A DNA stretch of 64,000 nt from Galbula dea (lineage: Eukaryota; Chordata; Aves; Piciformes; Galbulidae). Numbering within the stretch: the stretch's first letter is position 1; each line of letters starts with the position of its first letter. The notes beneath the pieces are model-generated. The model was not told the origin of the DNA. It was given only the letters and a program-made list of their open reading frames with translations, and searched no databases. The position numbers were made by a program, and so were the translations under genes. This document shows positions 15,040 to 27,716 of this stretch, piece after piece. The stretch is from the NCBI GenBank assembly GCA_013399015.1, contig VWZX01010698.1, forward strand, positions 645,635 to 709,634, written 5' to 3'.

Positions 15040-15310
15040 GCACAGGAGCATCTCTGGAAGGAAGAAAGGCTGAGAGTCCTGGGGCTGCTTAGCCTGGAGA
15101 AAAGCAGAAACAGAGGGAAGCTGCTCAATGCTGAGCCACAAGGCTGAGGGCATGAGGCTGGGGTCAGACTCTGCTCAGTGGTGCCCAGGGACAGGCCAAA
15201 GGGCACTGGGCACAAACTGGAACCCATGAGGTTCCATCTGAATGGGAGGAGAAACTTGTGAGGGTGTTGGAGGGATTCAGCAATGGTTCTCTGATTCTAG
15301 GATGGATTTA
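15040..15310 (+). mobile_element. CR1 LINE fragment, 3' part with ORF2 end and tail
   Basis: Sense-orientation CR1 words occur in order: GGAGCATCTCTGG, GGCTGCTTAGCCTGGAGAAA, CAGTGGTGCCCAGGGACAGG, GGGCACAAACTGGAACCC, and a terminal CTGATTCTAGGATGG. They correspond to the end of the reverse-transcriptase ORF and the 3' tail. Internal deletions and frameshifts make it a dead copy. Confidence 0.85.
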
Positions 15311-15458
15311 TGGTCTCTGTGACTCAGTGATGGTTTCAAGAACATTCTCATGAAAGGCTTCCAGAATATTTTTCAGTGATGGGTTCTAGAGCTCTATGAT
15401 GCCTAGAAATGGAAGCTCTTCACCTCTTATCAAATCAGATGCTTTAGCAGCAGAACTT

Positions 15459-15468
15459 GGGGGGGGGG
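15459..15468. repeat. Homopolymer G10 run
   Basis: Ten consecutive G residues. Length is likely to be error-prone in assemblies. Confidence 0.9.
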
Positions 15469-16316
15469 CCTCACCATCCCAAACCATGACCAGCTGTCCT
15501 TCAGTTTATTTTCACCTCAGATTGTGCCCCCCTCAGCTTGTGTAAGGAACCCAAACAGCACACTAGAAAGAGCCCCTTAGCACATCTGCTCACCCCCTCT
15601 CACAAGTGTCCATTTTAATGACACAACTGAGAACATACTGTCTTACTAATCACTTCAGGTTTAACAGGCCAGGGAAAAAAAACTTGACATACCCTTGTTT
15701 TACCAATGAAAAACAACTGCCAAGTAGCTCTCCACTCAGACTTCCCTGGTAAATAACATTTAACATAACAAGTTCACATTTTTCACATTCCAGTCCACTC
15801 CCAGAGCATTCCTTAGGGAAGCAAAGATAGGCTGGGAAGAGCCTCCATTAATGTGTTAGAGTGCACTATCAGCTCTCCTATGACAACATGTCACAGCATC
15901 AAACCACTGCAAGGCAAGGTTACAGCAGGGCTTTGAAGTGACCTTTTCTACACCAGACTGGTGAAGGTGGAAGGCTCTCAACCACAGCACAGCTCCATTA
16001 GTCTAAGGTCAAAACCAGAACAATGGTATTTTGTGCTTTAAGAACTCTTCACAGGAAGCTGAGCCCATAACACTTGTGGTTTATTTTCCTGGTTGTTTAT
16101 TTTCACTATTTCTGGCCAAGGCAAACAAGATTATTATTAAGATGATCTCTGTCATTGCCAGAAGGGAATAAGCCAATAGGCTGAGTAGGCATAAAAACCT
16201 GGAATGGCTAAAGAAAACCCCACTAGCAGCTACAGACATGAGAATACAAGGTATCTTCAGGAAAGGACACCAAAAAATTCCAAAGATGTTTAAAGACATC
16301 CCAGAAGTGGGGGGGG

Positions 16317-16317
16317 N
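16317..16317. other. Ambiguous base N
   Basis: A single undetermined base at the end of a G run. This points to unresolved homopolymer length rather than biology. Confidence 0.95.
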
Positions 16318-16769
16318 ACATTCATGTTCCCAGACTTTAACATATTTAGAAGAGACTGAATGTCTCCTGCTAAGCCATCATAACTTCAAACAAGATCAAG
16401 CACTCTCCACAAGAAAACACACAGCAGGAAAAGGAGCAAGTTGCATTTAATTATAACAAAGAGGGATTCAGCCAGTTACAAGCCAGCTTATCCCTTGCTA
16501 AAAGACAGACTTGGTGACACCACATGAAGTTGTACCATTTCTTTCATAAAAGCAGACCACCCAAATACTTTTCTTGTATCACCCTAGTGATACACTCTGC
16601 CTTGCTGTGGTGCTATAGAAAGTCAGAAAACAACTATTCCCATTTCTTGCATATAAGGAAAAAGAAACATAAACAAGGATTAGAGTATTATATGAGAAGA
16701 TGAACAGATCTCCACCTCAATATTTCCATTTACCCTCACTGAAAGGTGATAAATTAGGAAAAATAAACT

Positions 16770-16880
16770 TTAAAAAAACCCCAACCAACCAACCACCAAA
16801 TATAAACAAAAAACATCACACACACCACCAAAAAAAGACACCAACCAACCAACCCATCCCCAAACCCCAACAAAACCAGT
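16770..16880. repeat. A/C-only low-complexity tract with (AACC)n
   Basis: About 110 nt made almost solely of A and C on the plus strand, with CCAACCAACCAACC repeated twice. The minus strand is correspondingly G/T-rich and has GGGGTTTGGGGATGGGTTGG, so it could fold into a G-quadruplex if transcribed with HNRNPLL. Confidence 0.85.
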
Positions 16881-19482
16881 GAACCAGACATGAAGACATT
16901 CCAGGGTGAATGCCAGCTGCTTACAGGCAGGGAATGTGCATAGCAATGATCACTATTTTGCTTGTATGGCTTATGCAAAAGAGAAAAAAACTGCAGTGAA
17001 ACACCTTAATGGTTTAATTTTAATACAACAAGTACAGTTAATACCACTGACAAATGATAAACTTCAATCCCCTTGGAGCAACTAACTCTTCACCTGCCCC
17101 ACTGCTTTTGGTTCTGTTCTAAAGAGCAAGATTGTCAATGAACACAGCCCTCCTCTGTGGAAGAAGGAGACAGACCAACCTCTTCCCTTCCTGAGGACAA
17201 ACATCCATCCTTGGAGGCCCAAGAGAAGACATCATTTTCTTTTTACAGCACAACACCAACAAGGAATCTTTCCTGGACTCATCTTTTATGTTAATAAAAT
17301 AAGTATTTTAAGGAGAAAGAAGACTAAACAATTTTTCAGTCTCTTCTCTTTTCTTCCCCATGTGGCACAGGCTACTCATTTTGCACTTGGGACTTCCAGC
17401 TGGTATCAAACCCTCTCAGGTACCCCTGGAACTGTGCTCTGTTTGATCTGGGCAGCCCCAGGGAAGACACCTTTCACCTGACCATCTTAGGCACTGAATG
17501 CTGGGATCCACTGAGGACACTAAAACATTAAAGTGCTTTTTCTTTTTTCCTTTTGTAAAACCTGAATGCTTTAAGTGTCATTCATTCCATATCCCAAACT
17601 GGACCAACAGATAACACACTCATTTGAATTAACTTGACCACTGAAACTACACTCAGACAAACAGCAATGCAAGTTATGACAGAACACACAGCTTTCCACA
17701 AAACACTCAGATTGGTGGAAGAGAAATGAATGATTGGGAGAGACCTTTCACAGTTAAAACACCAGGCAGCACAGAACATTTCACTAGTCCCCAGCACTTC
17801 TTTTGGCAAGTAGGAAGATAATGGCACACAGCCTTCTATGCTGGAGCTCTCTGGAAGCAATTCCTATGGGAAAAGCACTGAGGCTGAAGGACTGTTAACA
17901 GTGTCCCTAAAATGCAGGTCAGTCTGCTACCTGCCAGACAGGAGACTAGTATTACTTCAAACCCTAGGCAGAAAGAGCAGCCAAAGAGCAGCTGTCTTTC
18001 AGTTCCCACTTCAGACATATCAGAAACCTGATCTGAATACCTGGAATACTCCTCACCTGAAGCATGAACAAAATGGAGGTAGACAGAGCAATGATGAGAA
18101 AATCTGACACATTTCCCCCTTGTATGATAAGGTCTATTTGTCTTGAGGTTTAGAATGAGGAAAATCCAGTCTGTATTTTGAAGACACTTGCAATGCCCAG
18201 AGTCTGTAAACATACAGCAACATCATCTCTCAAGGACAAGCATACTGCACAAATAATGTTGCATAAAGGATGGATATGGACAAACCCTGTAAGAACAGAA
18301 CTTGCTTGATAAAACATAAAATGCCTGATAAAATAACTTCTCTCTGATCACTAAGAGCAGAACAAAAAGAAGCCCTAAACACACTGCTGCAAATTCAGAA
18401 AGAGGAACAAACAGAGCCTAGGACAATAGCTCCTGCTTGGATTCCCATTTCTGGGGGTTTAGCCCAAGTAAAACACAACTCTAGTTCTAGGAGACAGCAC
18501 AGAGGTTTCAAAGTACTGGGACAACAACAAATCATCTTCCCCAAACCAAGAGATTTCTCACCTCATTCATTTCACATAATGTAATTAGTTACACTATCTG
18601 AGTCCCACCTACATTACCTCAGGTTTATCTGGAAGTGTTTGTAGGGTGGGTAGACTTCCAGATACCTCAGATAAAACAGACAAAAACCACATCTAATTGA
18701 CTGTCCAGGTATGAGAGAATGGTGGGGGCCTGCTTTTTGTTTTAACTCTTTTTACCACCTTGGTTTCTATAGCAATCAATCCTCTCACATATCCAACTTC
18801 TACCATTTAGTATGTCATAAGCACTAGTTGAGAAAGAAAACCATAGTCAAGAGGATATGTCAAACACCAAAGATCTAAGTTTAAATTATGGAAAATGAGG
18901 ATGAACACATTGATACAGGCTTGCAATTTTAATTTTTAAAAGGCCCCTATGGTGGGACTAGCTGTTGATGGCATCATGCTAATGCAAATGGAAAAATAGT
19001 TCCAAAAAAAAGAAACACAAACCCAAAATCACTTTAAGTATGAATCCACACCACACACATCTACATACTTCATCATTTTCTATGGTAGCTTGCTTTGAAC
19101 TCAAAATCAAGGCTATGCTACTGAAAAATTGGTATGTGCAACATGAACCTGATTAAAGCATTTCATAAATACAAGGTTTTAAGTATTGCAACATACTTCA
19201 CTACTTCACATACTGGAAAAAAACCCCAAGTTTACATTTGAATTTCCACTGCCAATTAAAGACTACAAATGGAAAAAACCCAACTTGCTAATCTTTAACA
19301 TTAATGAAAATGCAAATATATTTCCATTTTGGAAGCAAACAATCTTGTTTATACTACTGGTGCTTCTTTAGACATCTGAAGATGCTACACTACCCAAATA
19401 CACACTCTGTAGGAAGCTTAGGACGTACTTCTCCGAGGCAAAAAGAAATAAAACCTGGTTTGTATTTATGAAGGAACATCCA

Positions 19483-19488
19483 TTTATT
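19483..19488 (-). terminator. Candidate proximal poly(A) signal of HNRNPLL
   Basis: AATAAA on the minus strand, about 135 nt past the stop codon. It would give a short 3'UTR isoform. Confidence 0.4.
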
Positions 19489-19622
19489 ATAAAACAAGAT
19501 AAAAGATATTAGAATTAAGTTGAAACAAGGCAACATTAGAACAACCACTTTAGAGCTTTGTGAAGGAAGTGTAGTTTTAAACTTGCAAATCAAGGTGAAC
19601 GTAGCTCTTCACATGCTGTCCT

Positions 19623-19678
19623 CTATAAATGGGATGATGTAGAGAAGCAAAGCTTCAAGGTGTAAGGGTTGGAGCCAT
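19623..19678 (-). CDS. HNRNPLL: HNRNPLL last coding exon 13 and stop
   Basis: Encodes NGSNPYTLKLCFSTSSHL and the TAG stop at 19625-19623, identical to the human C-terminus. The acceptor is TCCTGACAG. The 3'UTR follows toward lower coordinates. Confidence 0.96.
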
Positions 19679-22600
19679 CTGTCAGGAGACAACAGAACAT
19701 ACTCAGGGTGTTTTACTGAGCACAGCTGTCCTGATCAAGATCACTTTGGATCATCTGACAAATTCACCAGTTCTGTAGATTTCAGGCTTACATCTCCCCA
19801 CCTACTCCTGCCAGTAGCCTGCAGACACCAGCTGACCTACAGGTAAGGTGGGGGTGTAAATCTACCGGCATGTTTTAGACATCAAACCAAAGCAACGGAT
19901 CTGGTCTCAAGGCAATGGAAGACAGGAGTACAGATGTGGTACTAAACACAAGAAAGAGTTTAGCATGATCACTGCCTCTCTCTACTCTCTGAACTATTTA
20001 TAAAAGTTAGCATTTATCAGGCAATTGCAAAGACAAAAGGCATGGATATTTAAGGAAATCAAGGCTTAGATTGAGGCATTTCCACCAGAGGCAGAGGGCA
20101 TTGGACATTATTTACATGTGCCTGAGTGAGAAAAGAACAGCAGGATGTCCAGCAGACCCTTCAGGCCTCTTCAGAAAGCAGAGCATAAATCAACCCCTCC
20201 TGTATTTAGAAAGGCCACCAAGACCCACAGATGGCAACACACATTTGTCTCTCAGGGAATGGAAGAGATGTCCTCCTTGTTCAACCAACCTCAGACAATC
20301 TTATTACAGCAAGTCTGAACCAGCAGCAACCCTGGGTTTAAAACACTGTCTGTTCCTGTGCCAGCTCTATTTGATTATATATCAGGATTTGCCTTTTTCA
20401 CACTGGAAGAGTAAGTTCTTGTGCTGTTACCACCTCTCCAAACCGAGATCAATCTGAAATTGTGAACAGTAGGTTACCAATAATACCTTAAAAAGTATTC
20501 TGCCCCTGAAGCAATCTCAGTGCATGACTAAGAAGGTGGAAGAAAGGAGCAGGCAGGGATAGGAAAGATTTAAACTGTTAACACTTGACAAGGAGACAAA
20601 ATGACACCAGTTTGGAGAAGGTAGTTTAAAATAATATTAAACACTGGCCTGGATACAAAATTATGTCTGCCAACACCCAGAAAAACTCCATTTAATTGAG
20701 TAAATTATCTTAACTGTCCAGTGCAGATCTGGCCTACTGTGTCATTGTTTAGCTTGTGAAGTCTCCTTCCATTCTTACTAGTTTGGGGCTAAACTCAGCT
20801 TAGCCTCACAGTTTCTGATTTGAAAGTAAACCACTGCAGGAACAGTTAATTCAGCCCAGTAAGTTGTAGAACTTCTACCCAAAGATACTGCAGGTGTCTC
20901 TGCACTTACTGGGAAAGATACAAAAAGATTCAGTATGACATAATCCATTAGGTTGGATTTTGGTAACAGTGGATTTTAATGCTTTTTCTGCCTGCTGCCT
21001 TTTTACCCTAAATCAATCTTTTTTTCCTCCTCCACCTTCCCAGAACTTCAAGGTTGTGGAATATATTTTGAGCTCTATAGGTTGACTCAAAAACTAAGAA
21101 GAAATAGTGCCATTTAGATACAAACTAACTGAATCTAGATATTAAATACTGTAATATATGTAGTACAGTATGTGTATATATATATTAAAAATACAGCACA
21201 TACACATATAATGAGAATGAGGCAGTTTTTAGCTGCTGCCTGAGCTGCTGAAGCCTCACCTTTCACAAAGGCAGTACCAACTTCAAAGAAAACTGACAGC
21301 AGTAAGATCAGTAGAATGTACTTACTTGGGACTCTTATCTGGTAGTGATTAAGTACAGTGAGAGCTTCCACTGCATCTGTCTTACATTCCCATTCCAATA
21401 GACCAGACAATGTTTTGGCAGAAGCTGTCCAAATGAGAAGTAAGAAAGAAGAGGAGGGGATCAGTAACATCTCCTGACAGGGTCTGCTCTTATCAAAACT
21501 GGAATGCAAAGACCTCCCCACACAGCTCAAAGTTTACTTACGTTTTGGATCAAACACTTTGTATTTAATAAAGCTGAGAACTTCATGATCCTCACACAAC
21601 TGTCACAAAAACAAAAGAAGAGGTAAAACTCCATCAAAAATGCACATTAACAAGTAGCAAAAATTCCAAGTGCCTGGAAGACACACCCAGAAAGGAAAAT
21701 ATTGACTCTTTAAGAGAGCTTCCAAGAACTTATGGCAAATTACTGTTATAGGTTGATTTATATCTCTTCAGAATATCATCCTATAGCATGCAAAACAAGG
21801 CTTCTCTATCTCTCCTGTCCCATGATAAATAAGACTTAACAGGCACAAAACTTTATACTGATATCACTACTACCTCACACAAGGTATTTAAGCAAAAACT
21901 CGAGTTTCTTGACATTCCCACTGCAATCCAGTGGCTCGGAAGTTGTATGTACAAGCACACCACTCATGAACCACAGTTAACTTCCAGACAGAGCTTGAAA
22001 AATTGAAGAACTCACCAAGCTATCATCAGTTTTAGCACTGCCTCCACTCAAGAGGACCTGTGTTGTGTGTTTTAAGCATCCACACTTTACTTAGGACTCA
22101 TCTATGCAAACTGTTCCAGGTGCATTCTTCTCTCTACTCCAAAACATCTCAGCAGTCACTACAGTAACTATCTCAGGGAGGCAGTGAATCTTTTGTGAAC
22201 TGTAGTGCTAACTTTCTCCATATTTGGCTTCTGTCTTTTCCACTTCCTCCACAAGAAAAAGCTTTAAACTCCTCAACTTGTTTCTCATGTTAAAAAACAA
22301 AGATTAAAAAGAAAAAAACAAGGAGAGAGTAATGCCAGACCTGTGAAAATACAGCAGCTTCTATACAGAGTCTACAAGCTTATTTTAAAGACCAGTCACT
22401 CTGCTGTAACTGTGCCAGTTATTTCTTTTTAACAGGACTGGCACAGTGTAAAGCTAGGACAAAGCCCCAAAGCACTGTATGTCACAGTCATTTCAGCTGC
22501 CTACCTTCACAAATGTTTCTTCAGTTACACACAGAGGAACGTTGTAATAGTGCAGCACGCAGGAGGGGGGCTGGATGATGTTCTTAGATGCTTGGCCAGC

Positions 22601-25600
22601 ACTGGTGAAGCGATTATTCTTACTCATGGCAAAATCCTTGTAACTACTTGTGCCATCTTCCAGTTCAAATATCTGGCTTGGAACTACCGAATGCTGCTTG
22701 GAAACACTGAGATTTAAGGATACATATATACACACAGTTAAAGGTTTCTTCATTATTTAAAGACCTGCATACTTTGTACACAGATTATTGATCTCAACAG
22801 AACAGAGCTGACATTTCTTTACAGCAATTTGAAATAAGAGGAGAACAAGATGAGTTGGATTTGACACCTTCCTTTTAAAAAAATATAGAAAGGAGGGATA
22901 AGACACATTAGGGAACACAGTTTAACAGCCAATCCATGTAATACCCATCTTTAGTCCTTATACTAATAAATATGAATCAGTATAAGTAAATAACAAACAC
23001 TATTCTAAATAGTAATACATAACAGCTGCAAATTGGAAACCACAACTCCAACAATGACAAGAGAACAGTGGGATATTGTCCATTTGCAACCTCACGCCAT
23101 CTACCCACTGGTAGGCTATGAATCTGATAAAACATATTCACCAGACATTAAGTCTCTTCCCAAATAACTTGACGTTGTTGAGATGTGTGACAGCTCTTTC
23201 CACAGCATACTCATCACCCATTTCAACCAGTGCTGTGCCTGGAATAGTCTTCATGAATTTCACCTAAGACAGAGAAGAAAAAAAAAATGACATTGCAAGA
23301 AACAGCCTACCCAAGAGGTTTGTAAGTTAATAGGCAGTATTTTTAGACCATCTCAGGTAGGCTTTTCCCAAAACAATTACAATTACTATAGTAGTTTCCA
23401 AGTTTCTAGTAAACTATGCCTTACCTTCTCAATGTTTCCATACAAGCAGAATAGGTTGAAGACCCTTGAACAGTTCATCTTCAGCTGATGCAAGCCACTA
23501 ACCATGACAACTGACCCAGAAGGATTTCCACCATGCATGTAAGAGGAGGATGCTTGGGGCAACGGATAAGCAACAAGTTCTGGAGTGTCCCGAGATCCCA
23601 TGCGGTACCGGCTTGGCAAGGGCAACAAAGGACCATGTGACCCTGAGGAGATGAAAGACCACACTTTCATATTATTGGAGACAAGTTTCACTAATTAATC
23701 ATGCCTTAAAACTCACATACATAATGCATGTTTAATGGAGAGGAGCATTACAGCAGTTTCCATTCATTCTTTTTCCAATTAAAAACAAAAAATCCAAAAC
23801 CAAACCAACCCAAACCCCAAGCACTTCTCTATTCCCTTTAACATTCCAAGTCTCTTCTTACATTACCAGGCAAGAAGGAAGAAGCTGTTTCATGGTATTC
23901 TTTTTATACACAAGTGAAAAGCTATTTCAGTAATTATATAAATAGTATCTTCCCTGCCCCATACAAAATATTTGAACAGAAATCTAACAGAAGAAATATT
24001 TTAACTAAATCTTCAGCAATGTTGTCATGCCAATAGTTACATGACACCAAGAAAGACTATTGCAAAGTGTGGAAAACAAACCAAAAGGAGTGAGCTTTTA
24101 GCTAGAGGTCAGGAGAGGAGAGAACACAGCTCTTTTCCAGAGACAAGAGATTAAGTCAGACAACTGCCTTTCTACAAACAGCTCCTTTGGAAGAGACAGG
24201 AACACTTAATGCAGAGGTTGAACACAAAGTGAAGTTGTCCTATTCTCCACTCTAGGTAAAGTGACAAGTTTCATCAAGATAAACAAATTCAGTTTTTTCT
24301 TTTTAAATAAAGAGACATTACTACTATGCAATGCTTCTGTTTAAAAAAAAAAAAACAAAAATCAGGATTACATATCAAGGGAAGGATCCCTGTTCTGAGA
24401 CAATAATGTGAAATCACATAAGCCAAGTGTAAAAGGAACCTTTTGTCCTTTTTTTTTTTTCCCTCCCAGCAAAAAGCAGTAAATAGAGGGAGAGAGTGGT
24501 ATAGCAGAAGACAGCCACATCACTTCAGGTAGAAGGGTATAGCAGAAGAATGAAAAAAGAACTTCAGTGAATACAAGGCAGAACTTGGAAATTCTGAAGA
24601 TTTGAAGAACCTTTAGAAAGTGCAGGTAGAAGGTCAAACTACATTGTAAAGTAACAAATATGTCTGCAGAAAAAGAGGTAAGACAAATGACATTGCATCT
24701 GACAGCTAAGTGACCAGGTAACTAGAACAGTAATTTCTAAACAGGGGCATCAGTCTCAATCCTGAGGTCTTGGGTCCTCCAACACATGAAAGTGACACTA
24801 GGTCTTCATTTACACATAGCACTGCAGCACTTTATAGCACTAATTCCAAACCATCATTCTTACCCAGCTATACCTTTTCAGAATCAGCTACATTAGAAGA
24901 AATGCAAAGCCCACAATTCACATTTGCATGCAAGAACACCGAAGAGCTCTGTGTTGCATCAAAACTTTGATCAAACTACACTGCCACCTTCTAGAAGAAA
25001 GCTGCTTTCCCAGTACAGATGTCATTTTCCAACTCTTGCTAGGGTGATGGCAAATGCAAAGAAACATTCTTCCAAGGAGCTGGATGCTCTCCATAAAAGG
25101 AAGAGCAACAAACGCACACAGATTTCAGTGAATCCCTAGCATTTTCAGAACGAGGACCTAGAGCACAATAGAGAACTACTGATGCTTTAAGTGTCCAGAT
25201 TAAAGCACTGATTGAATATTTAGAATTTCACATAACATGTAAAGAAGTCATAATCACCTGTCACCCCATGTTACTTACCATAACCATCATGTCTAAATGA
25301 TGATGGGTGCTCTCCCAAAATAGCTTGCCTCTGGCGGCCCTTCCCTCTGTCTAACATGTGGGAAGGGAAAGAAAAGAGTTTAGTTTGCACAACTATTGAT
25401 TCCTCCAGTTAAGATACAAAGCTTCTAGTTAAGAAGCTAAAAAAAAAAAAATAAGTAAAAAATTTTAAATTAACCAAAAAAAAATGGAGTCCTTGTTAAT
25501 TTTAGAAATGATTTCTCATTCATTATACATCTAAAACCATAAGCTGTAGTCCTGGGACACCAAAATTAAAAGACTGACATCTGTATAACAAATTGCACTT

Positions 25601-27685
25601 AAGTTGATTGGGGGCAGTGGCCAATGAGGAGGTGTAGACATTTAGAATTTATGGAAGCACCCAATAGTTTTCCTAAACAGACACCAGACATTAGTATAGA
25701 TAACACCATACAGCAGGATTTACCTATGTGTCTCTTAAAACAAATTTGAAATGCAGTACTTTTGAAAGACAGTACCTGAATCATAATATTAGCTTCAACA
25801 GCAACACATTTTCAAAGTGGGCTTCTTTCAAGAAGTTTCAGCATAAGCCAACAACAACCTGTATTACATGGTTTCATAATCAGTAAACAGAGAGCATTAC
25901 ACATGGGTACATACATATTTACAGAACACCTACTGATTTATGGAGGTGCTGAGAGGATTGTATCTTATCACATTAGCAGTAGCACCTAACAGTTCAACTG
26001 AAGAAAACCATCACTGAATAATGCACTTCAACAATGGTCAAGCCTTGAAGAAAACCCAGTTCTCTAGAATATAAAGTTAAGCAAGGGGTCTACATTACTG
26101 GAGGAAAGCAGTGCATCACAGCCAAAGCTGTATTTTCTAATCAAATCTGTGCTGTGTGACAAAGAAAAACTGAATTTCCAGATTTCTTTGTGGGAAGCAA
26201 CAACTGATTTCTCATCCTTAAAAAAGCCACATTGAAAAGGCAGGGCAAGACATTTATCAGTTTACTCCAGTTCCCAGGAAATTGAAGTATGGTTGCTGAA
26301 AATGGCAACTCCAGCCCAATGCAACTGAAGGTACTTCCCCTGAAAAACAGGCACTATTTGCATTAGAAGAGACAACAGTGGAAGATGAAAATACATGTGG
26401 CCCTTTCCACTCAGGATTTTGAGGACAGGGTCCAAGTCAGGTGTTTACTTTGGCAATAAAGCCTGAAGACAGAAGAGTAAGGAACACCTTCAAGTATCTA
26501 GAAAAAGATTACTTCTGTCAAGATTTTTTTTTCCATTACAAGTCAGCCTCCAAACACTGCAGTGATCAAGAGGTATGAAAGTCAAATGAATCCTTCAGAT
26601 TTTTTCAAATTCAAACTTTTCTTTTTCCCTTGTCTTTGAGTTTCTTCAAAAAAAACCCAAAAAATTGAATCCTGATGCAAACAGTCATAATTTCCAAGCT
26701 ACAACCAATACTGTAGCTCCCTTGTTAACTTTTTACAAGAACTTAATTTTGAAAATTCAAGCCCTAAGTTCTAGTTGTACAACAGATTCACAAGCCCAGT
26801 GCCTCTGCAGGATTACTTTGAAAGTGCATAGCCCTCGAGATGGCCAAGGCCTTGGTTCTCATAGAGCCTCTGATAAGTAGATAACTCTACCTTGGACACA
26901 TTATCTTCACTTTTCTAACTTTACATTGCACACATTATTGTACATAAGTTAGTGAACACTGCACTCAGTAGTTACAGATTTATTTTCTTTTAAAGAAACA
27001 CTTTACAGGAGTTAGGCTACACAGCAGTTTGCCTTTACACAGACAGTCATAGTTTCCACTGACATGAGTTCAGCTCTGGTAATTATTTTTTTTTTTTTTA
27101 CAGCTGAATACTTAAGAGACAGTATGACTGTACCAATTATAAATCTCCCTATTTTAATACTTAAATATAACTCAGGGAACCTATCTGACATTGCACTGTT
27201 CAATTCCAACTATCTACAGATAAGGGTTTAGTTTCCCTATCACTAGACAATATCACACTGATAAAACTGAATCTGACTCTCACATACAGCAAGTAATAAA
27301 AAGATTACAATGTCAATGACATCAACATGAGAGGTTCTTAATTTTGGAGGTTCTCAATTTCTCAGTTGTAAGTGTAAGGGAAATAAGACCAACATACATA
27401 CAAACTTGAACAGAATGGGTACAGTCTATCATGTTATTCATCCCATACAAATCTGAAGTACTGAAAGTGTCCTCCTTTAAGAGCTTGTGGTGGTGGTGCA
27501 TGCAGTATGCAGACAAGGTGAATTGCAAGTCTGAGGTTTTTTTTTCAGAGGGTTTTTGGGTTGTTTGATTATTTATTTTATTATTTTGGTTTGCTGATGC
27601 CGATGTGGTGCATGATGAAGTGTAGAGTCAGCCTGCTGAAGTCCTCTATCCTTCTTAATGCCTTGTCCAACATAGGGGAAAAAAG

Positions 27686-27716
<31 letters not shown>

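Larger units (their letters stand above)
16080..19622 (-). other. HNRNPLL: Probable HNRNPLL 3'UTR and downstream flank; end not determined
   Basis: This stretch follows the HNRNPLL stop codon. Several poly(A) hexamers are visible on the minus strand: AATAAA at 19488-19483, ATTAAA variants near 17,015-17,025, and two AATAAA at 16101-16096 and 16085-16080. The sequence is AT-rich and unique and holds no convincing open frame. Which signal is used cannot be decided here, so only the part next to 19,622 is safely UTR. Confidence 0.5.
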
